64,000 nt of DNA from assembly GCA_964400495.1 (NCBI GenBank), contig CAYNTS010000002.1:4881-68880 (forward strand). The letters run 5' to 3'. The position numbers were made by a program, and so were the translations under genes. Position 1 is the stretch's first letter; each line of letters starts with the position of its first letter. Shown here one piece after another: positions 36,711 to 46,007 of this stretch. The notes under the pieces were generated by a model that searched no databases, had not been told where the DNA came from, and saw only the letters and a list, made by a program, of their open reading frames with translations. Source of the DNA: CAYNTS01 sp964400495. Its GTDB lineage: Bacteria; Fidelibacterota; Marinisomatia; SCGC-AAA003-L08; D37C17.

Positions 36711-38038
36711 TATTCCTCCAATTCAATTTTGATTGTATTCCCAACTGTATCACACTGGTGTTTAATTTTTTCTGCATCCCCTAAAATTACGATTACTATA
36801 TTATGAAGTGGAAAATATTTTTTTATACATTGATTAACCTCCTCTAACGAAACCTGTTGCAAATTGGTAATATAATTTGATACCCACTCGCTTCCTCTAT
36901 TGAAAAAATGGCTATTGAGCATATTTGCAACCTTATCACTATTTGTTTCTAGTGAAAGTGGGAATGTACCCGACATATAGCTAATAGCAGTATCAAATTC
37001 TTCTTGTGAGATACCTTTTTCTTGGAATACTTGCAACTCGTTTAAAATAATCTCTAATGCTTGTTGTAATGTATCATTTTGTGTAAATGTTTGAATTGAA
37101 AACATACCTGAATGTTTACTAATTTGGAATCCACTTCCAATTGAATAGGTAAGACCGCGTTTAACTCGAACTTCCTCCACTAGGCGAGATGTGAACCCTC
37201 CACCCAACACGGTATTTGCAATTCTAATTGGGAAATAGTCCGGTGAATTAGCATGAATCCCAACACTACCAATTTTAATTTGACATTGTTGCAATTTGGG
37301 TTTGTTCACCAAAAATATTTCTTTTGAGTCAATATTTCTTACATTTTGAACTTTTGCAGATTTTGATTTATATCCACTCCAATTTCCAAAGAATTGATGG
37401 CAAAGTGGGATAACTTTTGATTTTTTAATATTTCCAGAAATTGCAATAGTTGAATTTTGGGGTGAAAATAGTTTGGTAAACTCATCCCTTAATTGTTTAG
37501 TTGTTATGGGTTGAATAGTATTTTTATCACCATATACAGGAAGTGAGTAGGGGTGGTTTGTACCAAAAAATAATTTTTGAAAATAAAGTGCATTCAATGT
37601 TGGAGGGTTATCTTTTATTCCATCAATTGCTGTTAAAATTCTTCTTTTTTGTCGGTCTAACTCACTATCTAAAAACTCTGGTTTTAAAATTACTTCTGAA
37701 AATAATGAGAGTGATGATTCAATGTTGTTGGATAAAAATTCACCTGAAATTATGGTTCTATCGTGAGTTGTAGAAACACCAACATACCCACCTAAATATT
37801 CAATTTCTTCTGCAAATCCAGTTGCATTCCTCCCATTCACATGGGTTGTAAGTAGTTCACCTAATAAAAATAGCACTCCATCGGACGCACCTTTATGAAA
37901 TGGAGTTGAATCAATTTGACATTTTATATTAACAATTGGTAATGCATTATTTTCACTGAATAAAATTGTTAGTCCATTTTCAAGTTGGAGGGTTTCATAA
38001 TCAAATGAAATAGCAGATGTATTTTGTTCCACGTTCAT
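36710..38038 (-). CDS. M16-family peptidase homologue lacking the zinc site
   Basis: 442 residues with the M16 two-domain layout (LENGLTILFSENNALPIVNI ... GGGFTSRLVEEVRVKRGLTYSIGSG). At the place where HxxEH should be, it reads GVLFLLGELL, so it cannot bind zinc. It is probably the non-catalytic subunit that pairs with the active M16 protein encoded just upstream (ATGA overlap), as in bacterial processing-peptidase-like heterodimers. Confidence 0.88.
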   Translation of the reverse strand: MNVEQNTSAISFDYETLQLENGLTILFSENNALPIVNIKCQIDSTPFHKGASDGVLFLLGELLTTHVNGRNATGFAEEIEYLGGYVGVSTTHDRTIISGEFLSNNIESSLSLFSEVILKPEFLDSELDRQKRRILTAIDGIKDNPPTLNALYFQKLFFGTNHPYSLPVYGDKNTIQPITTKQLRDEFTKLFSPQNSTIAISGNIKKSKVIPLCHQFFGNWSGYKSKSAKVQNVRNIDSKEIFLVNKPKLQQCQIKIGSVGIHANSPDYFPIRIANTVLGGGFTSRLVEEVRVKRGLTYSIGSGFQISKHSGMFSIQTFTQNDTLQQALEIILNELQVFQEKGISQEEFDTAISYMSGTFPLSLETNSDKVANMLNSHFFNRGSEWVSNYITNLQQVSLEEVNQCIKKYFPLHNIVIVILGDAEKIKHQCDTVGNTIKIELEE

Positions 38039-39309
38039 ACAGCATTGCTTTCAGGAGTAACGTGAATAATAGTTCTATTATTTTTAAACAAATATTGCTG
38101 TACACATTCTTTCACATTGTCTTCCGTAACATTTTCATATCTACTTGATAAATCAAAAAACGTGTGGGCATTACCAAATAATAATTCGTGGTTTGTGAGA
38201 GTAGAACACTTCCCATGCAAGGAACTAACATCATGAACTATTGAAGTCAATAACATATTTTTTGCTTTGTCTAACTCTCGTTTAGGAATCGGATTTTCAA
38301 TAAATTTTGTCAATTCATCATCAAAAATATCTAGTGCATCTTTACCAAAGTGACCATTTTGAACTGTAAATCCAAATGTGATTAACTCATTATCCTTACC
38401 CCAATGAAAATTTGCATGGCAATTAATGGTAATCTGGTGTTCATACACCAATCGTTTATATAATCTTGAACTTTCACCCTCGCTTAAAAGATATTGAAGT
38501 ATATCAAACACTGGAAACTGTTCATGTTTTGAATTAACGGAGTGATAGCCAATTAGCAGATGTTCAATATTTGTTGGTTTCTCTAAATGAATATACCGTT
38601 CTTCAGTTTGTTTGGGTTCAATAATAGGTGAAACATTCTCTAGTGAAAAAGGTTGGATATTTCCATAATATTGTTCAATTAACTCAAATCCATATTTAGC
38701 TTCTATATTTCCAGCCAAAACCAAAATTGCATTATTAGAGGCATAATATTTTTCATAAAAAGACTGACAATCATCCAAATTTATAGATGCAATATCATCC
38801 ATCCATCCCAAAATTGGGTTCTTATAAGTGTGGTACTTAAAGGCATTTTTATAGAGTATTTCCCACTGACTTCCTTGAATAGAATCGTCAACAGCCATTC
38901 GTCGTTCTTCCTTGACAACCTCTTTTTCCGACGTGAGCATTTTATCTGTTAGTTCAAGATGTTGCACCCTATCCCTGTTCATATCTAAAATAGTCTCAAT
39001 ATTCTTAGATGGAAACATTTCAAAATATGAAGTAAAATCTCGGGAAGTCCACGCATTGGAATATCCTCCCTGTGATTCAAGAATAGAATCAAATTGACCA
39101 TTAGGATATTTTTTTGAACCATTGAACATCATGTGTTCAAAGAGGTGGGCAATCCCAGTTTTATTGTTGTGGAGGTTCTGCCCCCCTACATTAAATGTTA
39201 ATGTAGAGCAAATAATAGGAAGCGAATCATCTTCAATTATCATTGCTTTGAGTCCATTATTTAATTGTACTTTGTGTACCGGAAATTGAAAAGATAAGCT
39301 ATTTTTCAT
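38035..39309 (-). CDS. M16-family zinc peptidase (active subunit)
   Basis: 424 residues. Inverted zinc motif HLFEHMMFNG (HxxEH) near residue 45, with the third ligand Glu in TSEKEVVKEERR about 75 residues later. No clear signal peptide, so it is probably cytoplasmic. Its partner is the zinc-less homologue directly downstream. Confidence 0.9.
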   Translation of the reverse strand: MKNSLSFQFPVHKVQLNNGLKAMIIEDDSLPIICSTLTFNVGGQNLHNNKTGIAHLFEHMMFNGSKKYPNGQFDSILESQGGYSNAWTSRDFTSYFEMFPSKNIETILDMNRDRVQHLELTDKMLTSEKEVVKEERRMAVDDSIQGSQWEILYKNAFKYHTYKNPILGWMDDIASINLDDCQSFYEKYYASNNAILVLAGNIEAKYGFELIEQYYGNIQPFSLENVSPIIEPKQTEERYIHLEKPTNIEHLLIGYHSVNSKHEQFPVFDILQYLLSEGESSRLYKRLVYEHQITINCHANFHWGKDNELITFGFTVQNGHFGKDALDIFDDELTKFIENPIPKRELDKAKNMLLTSIVHDVSSLHGKCSTLTNHELLFGNAHTFFDLSSRYENVTEDNVKECVQQYLFKNNRTIIHVTPESNAV

Positions 39310-39323
39310 AAGATATTGTCATT

Positions 39324-39353
39324 TTGAAGCATGAAATTTAGCCCATATATACT
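39324..39353 (+). promoter_or_regulatory. Candidate promoter for the membrane gene at 39393
   Basis: TTGAAG (39324-39329), an 18-base spacer, TATACT (39348-39353), then AAAGGAATTAA before the ATG at 39393. Pattern match only. Confidence 0.4.
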
Positions 39354-39392
39354 GATATTTCCTTATATAGTTTGGGATAACAAAGGAATTAA

Positions 39393-40169
39393 ATGAATCA
39401 TATTAATGCTATTCAAATATTAAAAGATGCGTGGGTGCTTGTAAAAGAAAAATTGAACATCCTACTAAGTGTAGTTGGGGTAATAATACTTTTTAATTTA
39501 ACCAGTACATATTTGAATTCTACAATTGGGGGAAACTCACCCTTGCATGGTACAATATTTAGTGGTGCCTCACGTTTATTTTTGATGGGATTATCTTTAG
39601 GTGCAATTCGAGTAATTTTGGATATTATTCAAAATATTGAAACCAATATTAGAAATTTGTTTGGATATTTTCATAAACTCACACCCTATTTATTAGCTTC
39701 ATTAATGTTTGGACTTTGTTTATTTCTCGCCATAATTCCAGCTATACTATTTTTAATTAATACTTTTGGATTGGATGTGTTTGAAGCTGTGTTTAATGAA
39801 GAGTACTTTGATATTTCATCACTCACTCAAAATATCCCATTTCCTTTTCCTGATTTAGATTTTGGACCAATTGATGGTGTGATTTTCTTGCTTTTATTTA
39901 TTATTCCAGTTGGATTTGTATATCTTCGACTTATGTTTTTTGATTATTTCATTGTGGACCAAGATGCAAGTTCGTTAGAATCACTCAAATTGAGTTTTTA
40001 CATTACTGGTGGAATAACTGGCGAATTGTTAAAATTAATTTTACTATTGGCTATTTTAAATATTATTGGAGCACTTTTAATGTTTGTAGGATTAGTATTT
40101 ACAATTCCACTTTCAATGATAGCATTAGGGTTGGTGTATAAAGTGCTTTCTAAAAATATATTAATCTGA
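39393..40169 (+). CDS. Integral membrane protein, unknown function
   Basis: 258 residues with about six hydrophobic helices. An amphipathic N-terminus (INAIQILKDAWVLVKEKL) precedes the first helix, and a Pro/Asp-rich loop (PFPFPDLDFGPIDG) lies near 150. The plan, and the soluble-looking start, resemble the minus-strand membrane gene at 45413. No catalytic motif. It converges with plsC, overlapping it by nine bases. Confidence 0.65.
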   Translation: MNHINAIQILKDAWVLVKEKLNILLSVVGVIILFNLTSTYLNSTIGGNSPLHGTIFSGASRLFLMGLSLGAIRVILDIIQNIETNIRNLFGYFHKLTPYLLASLMFGLCLFLAIIPAILFLINTFGLDVFEAVFNEEYFDISSLTQNIPFPFPDLDFGPIDGVIFLLLFIIPVGFVYLRLMFFDYFIVDQDASSLESLKLSFYITGGITGELLKLILLLAILNIIGALLMFVGLVFTIPLSMIALGLVYKVLSKNILI

Positions 40170-40859
40170 CAACTTTATAATAGTTTTATGTACCTGTTCT
40201 AATAGTCCATTTACACCAAGCGATTCATATTCCTCTGGGTTTGTAGGATCACCTATTTGGAGGATTACTTTTCCTGGTTTTAGTGTCCATCTTGTCTTTG
40301 GCTTATACTCAAATGCACCTTTAACACCAACAGGAATAATAGGTGTACCAGTATTTATTGCCATGTGAAATCCACCCTTTTTGAGTGGTTTTACTTTACC
40401 ATCAGTTGTACGAGTACCTTCAGGCAGTATCCCTATATGGTATCCTTCTTTTAAAATCTTTTCAGCCTTTTCAATTCCTCTAATCGATTGAATTCTATTT
40501 GATCTGTCAATTGACACGGCGCGTATTCGTTTAAGTATTTGTGCATAAATAGGATATTTAAAATTTTTCTTATCTGCTACACCAGTAAATTTACCATTAA
40601 CAAGAAGAGGAAAAATAAACGAATCAATAAAACTCGAATGATGCATCATGACGATAAAATTACCTTTTTTAGGGATTGACCCAATCACTTTTGGATTTAC
40701 TCCAAGGCACAATAAACCACCTCTGCAAAATGGTTTGATTAGCTTATATGCAAAGTCAATTGGAAATATAAAAAAACCAATAAATGTTATGAGTCCTAAC
40801 GTAACGAAATAAAGAGAAAATAATACATATCGAATAAAACTGTGAATAATTGAAAACAT
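40161..40859 (-). CDS. plsC: 1-acyl-sn-glycerol-3-phosphate acyltransferase (PlsC family)
   Basis: 232 residues. N-terminal hydrophobic segments, then the acyltransferase motif HHSSFID (H-x4-D), PEGTRTTDG (acceptor site) and GTPIIPVGVKG. Adds the second acyl chain in phosphatidate synthesis. Its ATG overlaps the mutY stop by one base; it is the last gene of a long minus-strand run. Confidence 0.9.
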   Translation of the reverse strand: MFSIIHSFIRYVLFSLYFVTLGLITFIGFFIFPIDFAYKLIKPFCRGGLLCLGVNPKVIGSIPKKGNFIVMMHHSSFIDSFIFPLLVNGKFTGVADKKNFKYPIYAQILKRIRAVSIDRSNRIQSIRGIEKAEKILKEGYHIGILPEGTRTTDGKVKPLKKGGFHMAINTGTPIIPVGVKGAFEYKPKTRWTLKPGKVILQIGDPTNPEEYESLGVNGLLEQVHKTIIKLSD

Positions 40860-41920
40860 TAAAATGGATTCTCCTGAGATAAGTATGGAAATAATTTATG
40901 GTTTGCTTTAGGAAAAGCAAAGTGTTGAAGTTCGGTTGGATGTATCCATTTGTATTCTTCATTATTGTTAGTTTTGAGATTCCCCGTTTTAATTTTACAA
41001 TTATAGGCAGACATTGTAATTGAAAAATGGCTATATGTATGTTTTACAGTTCCAATTTTAGAACCAACTATTACTTTTGCACTTAGTTCTTCTTCAATTT
41101 CACGTTGCACACAACTTTCAAGCGATTCCTCACCATTTACTTTACCTCCTGGAAATTCCCAGAGCCCACCTAAATGCCCATTTGACTTTCGTTTATTAAT
41201 AAAAATGCTATCATCTTTCCAAATGACGCCTACTCCAACATTATAATGTGGTGTTGTGCGTTTCTTGAGGATAATTGGATACTTATCCACAAAATTATCC
41301 CCATGTGCTTTACAGAATAATTGAATTGGACATGTCTTACAATGTGGTGACTTTGGTATGCAAACATTACGGCCTAAATCCATTAATGCTTGGTTAAAAT
41401 CACCTGGTGATTTTTGTGAAATTTTATCTGCTAAATAGGATTTTATTTTAGATAGTTCCATAGAAGAGTTATGATTAATACATAATAGTCGTGATAAAAC
41501 GCGTTTTACATTTGCATCAATAACTGGGTAGGGTTTGTTTCGAGCAATGGATAAAACTGCTGATGCAATATATTCACCAACACTGGGTAGGGTAATAAAC
41601 TTATCGTAAGATTCTGGTATATTCCCATTATATTTATTTAGCACTTCAATAGATGCTTTTCTAAAGTTTCGTGCACGAGAGTAATATCCTAACCCCTCCC
41701 ATAGCTTTAACACGTCATGTTCGCTTGCATTTGCGACATCTTCAATTGTAGGGAACTTGTTAATCCACTTTAAATAGTAGGGTATTACAGTTTTAATTTG
41801 GGTTTGTTGAAGCATAACTTCAGATAACCAAATTTTGTAAATATCTGATTCACCCCTCCATGGCATTTCATGGTTGTTTTTGGAATACCAATTCAATAAT
41901 TCTGTTGAGAATTGACTCAT
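40859..41920 (-). CDS. mutY: Adenine DNA glycosylase MutY
   Basis: Removes A mispaired with 8-oxoG. 353 residues. Start region NHEMPWRG, helix-hairpin-helix TLPSVGEYIASAVLSIA with catalytic Asp in VIDANVKRVLSR. Iron-sulfur ligands C-x6-C-x2-C-x5-C (CIPKSPHCKTCPIQLFC). A C-terminal Nudix-like 8-oxoG recognition domain (GGLWEFPGGKVNGEES). ATGA overlap with the MarR gene. Confidence 0.95.
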   Translation of the reverse strand: MSQFSTELLNWYSKNNHEMPWRGESDIYKIWLSEVMLQQTQIKTVIPYYLKWINKFPTIEDVANASEHDVLKLWEGLGYYSRARNFRKASIEVLNKYNGNIPESYDKFITLPSVGEYIASAVLSIARNKPYPVIDANVKRVLSRLLCINHNSSMELSKIKSYLADKISQKSPGDFNQALMDLGRNVCIPKSPHCKTCPIQLFCKAHGDNFVDKYPIILKKRTTPHYNVGVGVIWKDDSIFINKRKSNGHLGGLWEFPGGKVNGEESLESCVQREIEEELSAKVIVGSKIGTVKHTYSHFSITMSAYNCKIKTGNLKTNNNEEYKWIHPTELQHFAFPKANHKLFPYLSQENPF

Positions 41921-42342
41921 TTAATCTCTGACTGAGCCATAACCATATTCCATGATAAATTTTCCAACAATTCATGTACTGATTCAATTTCTTCAATTCC
42001 AATATTTTGCATTATATCAAAGGTTGACTCATCTATTTTTGCATTAAGTTTGTCAACCACTTCATCACCATTTGGTGTCAATTTAATGTAGAATATGCGT
42101 CTGTCAAATTGATCTTGTTCCCGTTCAACATATCCCAAATGTTTAAGTTTGTTAAAATTACGGGTGAGTGTGCTATTATCTATCCCCAATAGTGTAGCAA
42201 GTTTTGCCATGGGCATTCCCTCAAAAGGGACGGATAATAAAAAATATGCCTGCGACATAGTCAAATTATACTTCGAGGCAACTTGCCGTAGAATTGCATT
42301 TACACTAATGGAGATATCAAGTAACTGTTCAGAGAAATTCAT
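41917..42342 (-). CDS. MarR-family transcriptional regulator
   Basis: 141 residues. Winged-helix core: MSQAYFLLSVPFEGMPMAKLA, LLGIDNSTLTRNFNKL (recognition helix), GYVEREQDQFDRRIFYIKLT (wing). Dimer helices at both ends. Ligand and targets are unknown; it is co-transcribed with mutY and a HAD phosphatase and may control the run it sits in. Confidence 0.88.
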   Translation of the reverse strand: MNFSEQLLDISISVNAILRQVASKYNLTMSQAYFLLSVPFEGMPMAKLATLLGIDNSTLTRNFNKLKHLGYVEREQDQFDRRIFYIKLTPNGDEVVDKLNAKIDESTFDIMQNIGIEEIESVHELLENLSWNMVMAQSEIK

Positions 42343-42368
42343 AGTTGTATATTACAACATATTGCAAG

Positions 42369-43025
42369 TTAATCAAAAAGGGAAATCAATAAGGGTTCAT
42401 TTATTTCGTTAAGATGATGCACAACTGTGTTTGCTTTTGCTAACTCTTCGGGTTCAACTGATCCAGATAATGCAATAACTTTTGCACCAGCAGATAAACC
42501 AGACGCAATACCATGAACAGAATCTTCAATAACAACACATTTACCTGGTTGAACATTAAGTTTTTTCATCATCGTTAAATATGGTTCAGGATGGGGTTTG
42601 TTATGTGTTGTCATTCCACCAAAAATGACAGAATCAAAATGTGAACTTACATTAATTTTATCATTTAGCCAATTATACATATCTTCATTAGTTGCGGTAA
42701 CTAAACCACGTTTAATATGTCGAATTCGATTCATTAAACTTAAAAACCCAGGCATAAAATCAAGATGTTTACTGAATACTTCTAGTAAATATTCTCGCCC
42801 CTTATTCATAAATACTTGTCTGTTTTCTGAAATATTATACCGACTCATGCTTAAAGTGTAAAAATGTTCTTCAGATGCTCCCCGAAATAATTTCCAATCT
42901 TCATCGGGAATATCAACTCCATATTCTTTGAACAATTTACTCTCAGCCATAGCATATAATCGTTCTGAATCTAAGGTTACACCATCCATATCAAAAATGA
43001 TAGCATCAATATATTGTTCTATCAT
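42369..43025 (-). CDS. HAD phosphatase, beta-phosphoglucomutase-like
   Basis: 218 residues. Motif I FDMDGVTLDSE with the nucleophile Asp, motif II TATNED, motif III NKPHPEPY, motif IV VVIEDSVHGIASGLSAG. Subfamily IA with a helical cap. Substrate unknown (sugar phosphate likely). Overlaps the lipase stop as ATGA. Confidence 0.88.
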   Translation of the reverse strand: MIEQYIDAIIFDMDGVTLDSERLYAMAESKLFKEYGVDIPDEDWKLFRGASEEHFYTLSMSRYNISENRQVFMNKGREYLLEVFSKHLDFMPGFLSLMNRIRHIKRGLVTATNEDMYNWLNDKINVSSHFDSVIFGGMTTHNKPHPEPYLTMMKKLNVQPGKCVVIEDSVHGIASGLSAGAKVIALSGSVEPEELAKANTVVHHLNEINEPLLISLFD

Positions 43026-44179
43026 GGAAGTGCGGTTATAGTTTTACAATGGTTATAAAAGAAGTCTTTTGTATTTTCTATTTCATCAAAAGAAAGTGGA
43101 CGAATAAATGCATGGTGGTCTTTCTTAAAATTAGCAATTACTTGCCAAACTCCAGGGGTATACTCTTGAGGAGAGTACACAATATTTTCGGCACCCCATC
43201 TACCAGATGTTGGACCAGCCATAGAAATTGTATTTACTACCCCATCATTTTCGAACCATTTTGAATTGGGTGCATTTTTATCACGACCCATCGTATATGC
43301 AGGAGACCATAAATACCAAAACGTTCCTCCATCTGGCACATGATTACCAGATTTTTTTTCATGAGTTGTAGTCGTAGTTATTGAAAAATAGTAGGTACTA
43401 TCATCAGATGTGTAAATTGAATTAAAATCTCTAGCTCCTTCAATGGACAAATCCCATGCTGAAAAATTGGTAGATTTATCAAAAGGAAGGTTTGCTATAC
43501 GTTTCATATATTGAGAATATGGTTCCTTTTCTTTTCGTTCTAATCCCCATTGTTCGAGGTCGAGATTAAAAAATTTCTCAATTATTTTATTGTTATTAAC
43601 TACGCCTAACCATTTTGCCATTTTTTGTGCAAATGGGAAAATATTATTCATTATTGGTGCCAAAGTAGTACCATCATGAGGAGTAGAAATGGTTGTGATA
43701 CTTTTTATCCACCCATCATAACTGGTTTTTAGCAAATTACTATCTTCATTTCCAAAAGAATTTTGCAAGAGATATTCCAACATACGTGCAGTTGTACCAC
43801 CTTGACTATGCCCAATAATGTGGACAGGATGTTCTGCATCCCAATCTGGGTAAAATCCTTCAAACACTTTTCCATCAGGTTTTTGGACTAAACCAAATTC
43901 TTCTGAATGTGCATTTCCGTAATCTACTTGTCCACCTTTGATTTGGGTATATAATTCAACAGCTCTATCCCAATTGGATGAAACAGGTCCAACGGATGCA
44001 GTATATACAGTGAATCCTTGTTCTCGAAGATAATCTTCTAAATCAAATGAACCACCCCAGTAATAATAGCCCAACATTTCATCACGACCCCAACCAAAAA
44101 AACCATGTACTAAAATAATAGGGGGTTGTGAGTTTGCAAATAATCCAGAAAGGAATAATATGAGTAATAGTTTTTTCAA
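43022..44179 (-). CDS. Secreted lipase of the Staphylococcus/Geobacillus (family I.5-I.6) type
   Basis: 385 residues from a TTG at 44179, which gives a clean signal peptide (KKLLLILFLSGLFANSQ); no ATG is near. The mature enzyme tracks thermoalkaliphilic lipases closely: PIILVHGFFGWGRDEMLG, VGPVSSNWDRA, DYGNAHSEE, nucleophile GHSQGG, TTISTPHDGTTLAP, catalytic Asp in WFENDGVVNT, and catalytic His in KKDHHAFI. One His of the zinc site appears replaced (NAHSEEF against AAH...H). Expected to hydrolyse triacylglycerols outside the cytoplasm. Such lipases are best known from Firmicutes, so ancient transfer is possible. Confidence 0.87.
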   Translation of the reverse strand: MKKLLLILFLSGLFANSQPPIILVHGFFGWGRDEMLGYYYWGGSFDLEDYLREQGFTVYTASVGPVSSNWDRAVELYTQIKGGQVDYGNAHSEEFGLVQKPDGKVFEGFYPDWDAEHPVHIIGHSQGGTTARMLEYLLQNSFGNEDSNLLKTSYDGWIKSITTISTPHDGTTLAPIMNNIFPFAQKMAKWLGVVNNNKIIEKFFNLDLEQWGLERKEKEPYSQYMKRIANLPFDKSTNFSAWDLSIEGARDFNSIYTSDDSTYYFSITTTTTHEKKSGNHVPDGGTFWYLWSPAYTMGRDKNAPNSKWFENDGVVNTISMAGPTSGRWGAENIVYSPQEYTPGVWQVIANFKKDHHAFIRPLSFDEIENTKDFFYNHCKTITALP

Positions 44180-44189
44180 TATAAATATA

Positions 44190-45416
44190 TTATTGCAACG
44201 CCTTAATTCTATCAACAACTGGGGGATGGCTATAATTTAAAAATACAGTTAAAGCATGTGGGGTTAAATTTCCCAAGTTTTCTGCAGATAACCGTTTTAG
44301 ACCTGTAATCATAAACTCGGATGAGCCTGTAGTGTCTGATGCAAAGGCGTCTGCTTCAAATTCATGTTTACGAGAAAACGCGTTAGAAATAATGGACAAA
44401 ACTAAATCAACAGGGGAGTATAAAATACCAAAAAATAAAATACCACCATACACAGAAGTCTCACTCACTTGAAATGCATCAAATAAGGGTTTACTACTAA
44501 TGAATATTGAAATCAAAAAGAACATAATGCCTGTCTGTAAAATGCCAGTTATTGTTCGTTTAATAATATGTTTCTTTTTAAAATGACCAACCTCATGGGC
44601 AATTACTGCAATCAACTCTTCAGCTGGATGTTTTTCTATAAGGGTATCATACAGAGCAATGCGTTTCTTTTTGCCGAATCCACTAAAATAGGCATTGGAA
44701 TGAGCAGACCGTTTTGAGCCATCCATTACATCTATTTTGGCTAATGGAAAATCCACATTTTTAGCATATTTAGTAATTGCATCAAGCAGATCACCTTCTT
44801 CTAAAGGAGTAAACTTGTTAAACATGGGTGCAATTAAACTGTTAAATAAAATAGGTGTTACAACAATGAAAAGGGAAACCAGACCCCAGGCATATATCCA
44901 ACCAAACTCACCTGCTTTTTCAAAAAAGAGTAATATTCCACCCATTATAATTCCACCTAAAATTACAGTGATAAAGTAGGATTTAATTTTATCCAATATG
45001 TATGTTTTTGGAGTTGTTTTATTAAATCCAAATTTTTCTTCAATAACAAATGTACTATATAAACTAAAGGGAAGAGAAATAATATCTTGAATGATGAAAA
45101 TGAACCCAAAAAAGAGTAATCCCGAGGTGATAGAGGAGTACCCAAACGAGCGAACGAATTGGTCAAATACATTAAAATAACCTCCCAAAATAACTACCAA
45201 AATTATAATGATGTCAAACGTAGATGTTAGTAATGCAAACCGAGTATTTGTTTTTAAATATTCTTGTGATTTAGCATATTTTTCCTGGTCATAAAACTCT
45301 TCAAAACCATCAGGGATGTTCTGTGATACCGACTGAACATTTAATAATCGTGCAATGGTTCTTAAAACAAACTCACCAATTATTGCCACTAAGATTATTG
45401 TTAAATAAGGGTTCAT
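44190..45416 (-). CDS. M48 family metallopeptidase (Ste24/CAAX protease-like)
   Basis: 408 residues, about seven hydrophobic helices. Zinc motif IAHEVGHFKKKH (HExxH) and third ligand in RKHEFEADAFA. The N-terminal region (TIARLLNV ... YDQEKYAKSQEYLKTNTRF) matches Ste24. Probably an inner-membrane quality-control protease. ATGA overlap with the upstream membrane gene. Confidence 0.92.
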   Translation of the reverse strand: MNPYLTIILVAIIGEFVLRTIARLLNVQSVSQNIPDGFEEFYDQEKYAKSQEYLKTNTRFALLTSTFDIIIILVVILGGYFNVFDQFVRSFGYSSITSGLLFFGFIFIIQDIISLPFSLYSTFVIEEKFGFNKTTPKTYILDKIKSYFITVILGGIIMGGILLFFEKAGEFGWIYAWGLVSLFIVVTPILFNSLIAPMFNKFTPLEEGDLLDAITKYAKNVDFPLAKIDVMDGSKRSAHSNAYFSGFGKKKRIALYDTLIEKHPAEELIAVIAHEVGHFKKKHIIKRTITGILQTGIMFFLISIFISSKPLFDAFQVSETSVYGGILFFGILYSPVDLVLSIISNAFSRKHEFEADAFASDTTGSSEFMITGLKRLSAENLGNLTPHALTVFLNYSHPPVVDRIKALQ

Positions 45417-45997
45417 AAAACCTCACCTTTACCCGATAAATCTAAATAATATTGTGCAGTTACTCCCGTTCCAAAAGGCACCCCTAAAATAATTCCTATT
45501 CCTGTCCATGTTAGGATGGTTTCAATTAACTCAACTATCAATACCATTACAAATATTTCCCACCATTGTCCATTCACTAACTGACCTGAAACTCGAAATG
45601 CGTCAGAAATTTCTAAGTCCTCATTCATGATTAAATAAGGTACAAAAACCCACCGAACCATCAAGTAAATTCCTGGAATTACGAAGCAAATTAAACCTAT
45701 ACCAATTCCGATTACAGAGATTAGTGATGAGCCCAGCATTGGACCAAATTTATTAAATCCAGGTGAAATAAATTTCCCAATTTGGATTTGTCCTCCATTT
45801 ACAACATCAATTATGGATTTAATATATCCCCCCCAAAGAGCTGGAATTGCTAAAATCCCGATAATTGTAACAGCAAAAATAATGGTTAGAACAATTGCTA
45901 TTACAGAGTTTGCCACGATGGGTACAATTTGGTCTAACTGTTCGTTAAATACTTTTTTAAATGCACGTTCTATGGATGGTTGAACTACTATTGACAT
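45413..45997 (-). CDS. Integral membrane protein, unknown function
   Basis: 194 residues with about four to five helices and the segment GIYLMVRWVFVPYLIMNEDLEISDAFRVSG, a pattern seen in uncharacterised small membrane families where a conserved 'MNED..S..A...S' stretch follows a helix. The same pattern occurs in the plus-strand gene at 39393. Overlaps the M48 gene by four bases; 10 bases after the selenoprotein. Confidence 0.65.
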   Translation of the reverse strand: MSIVVQPSIERAFKKVFNEQLDQIVPIVANSVIAIVLTIIFAVTIIGILAIPALWGGYIKSIIDVVNGGQIQIGKFISPGFNKFGPMLGSSLISVIGIGIGLICFVIPGIYLMVRWVFVPYLIMNEDLEISDAFRVSGQLVNGQWWEIFVMVLIVELIETILTWTGIGIILGVPFGTGVTAQYYLDLSGKGEVL

Positions 45998-46007
45998 GAC
46001 TTTCTCC

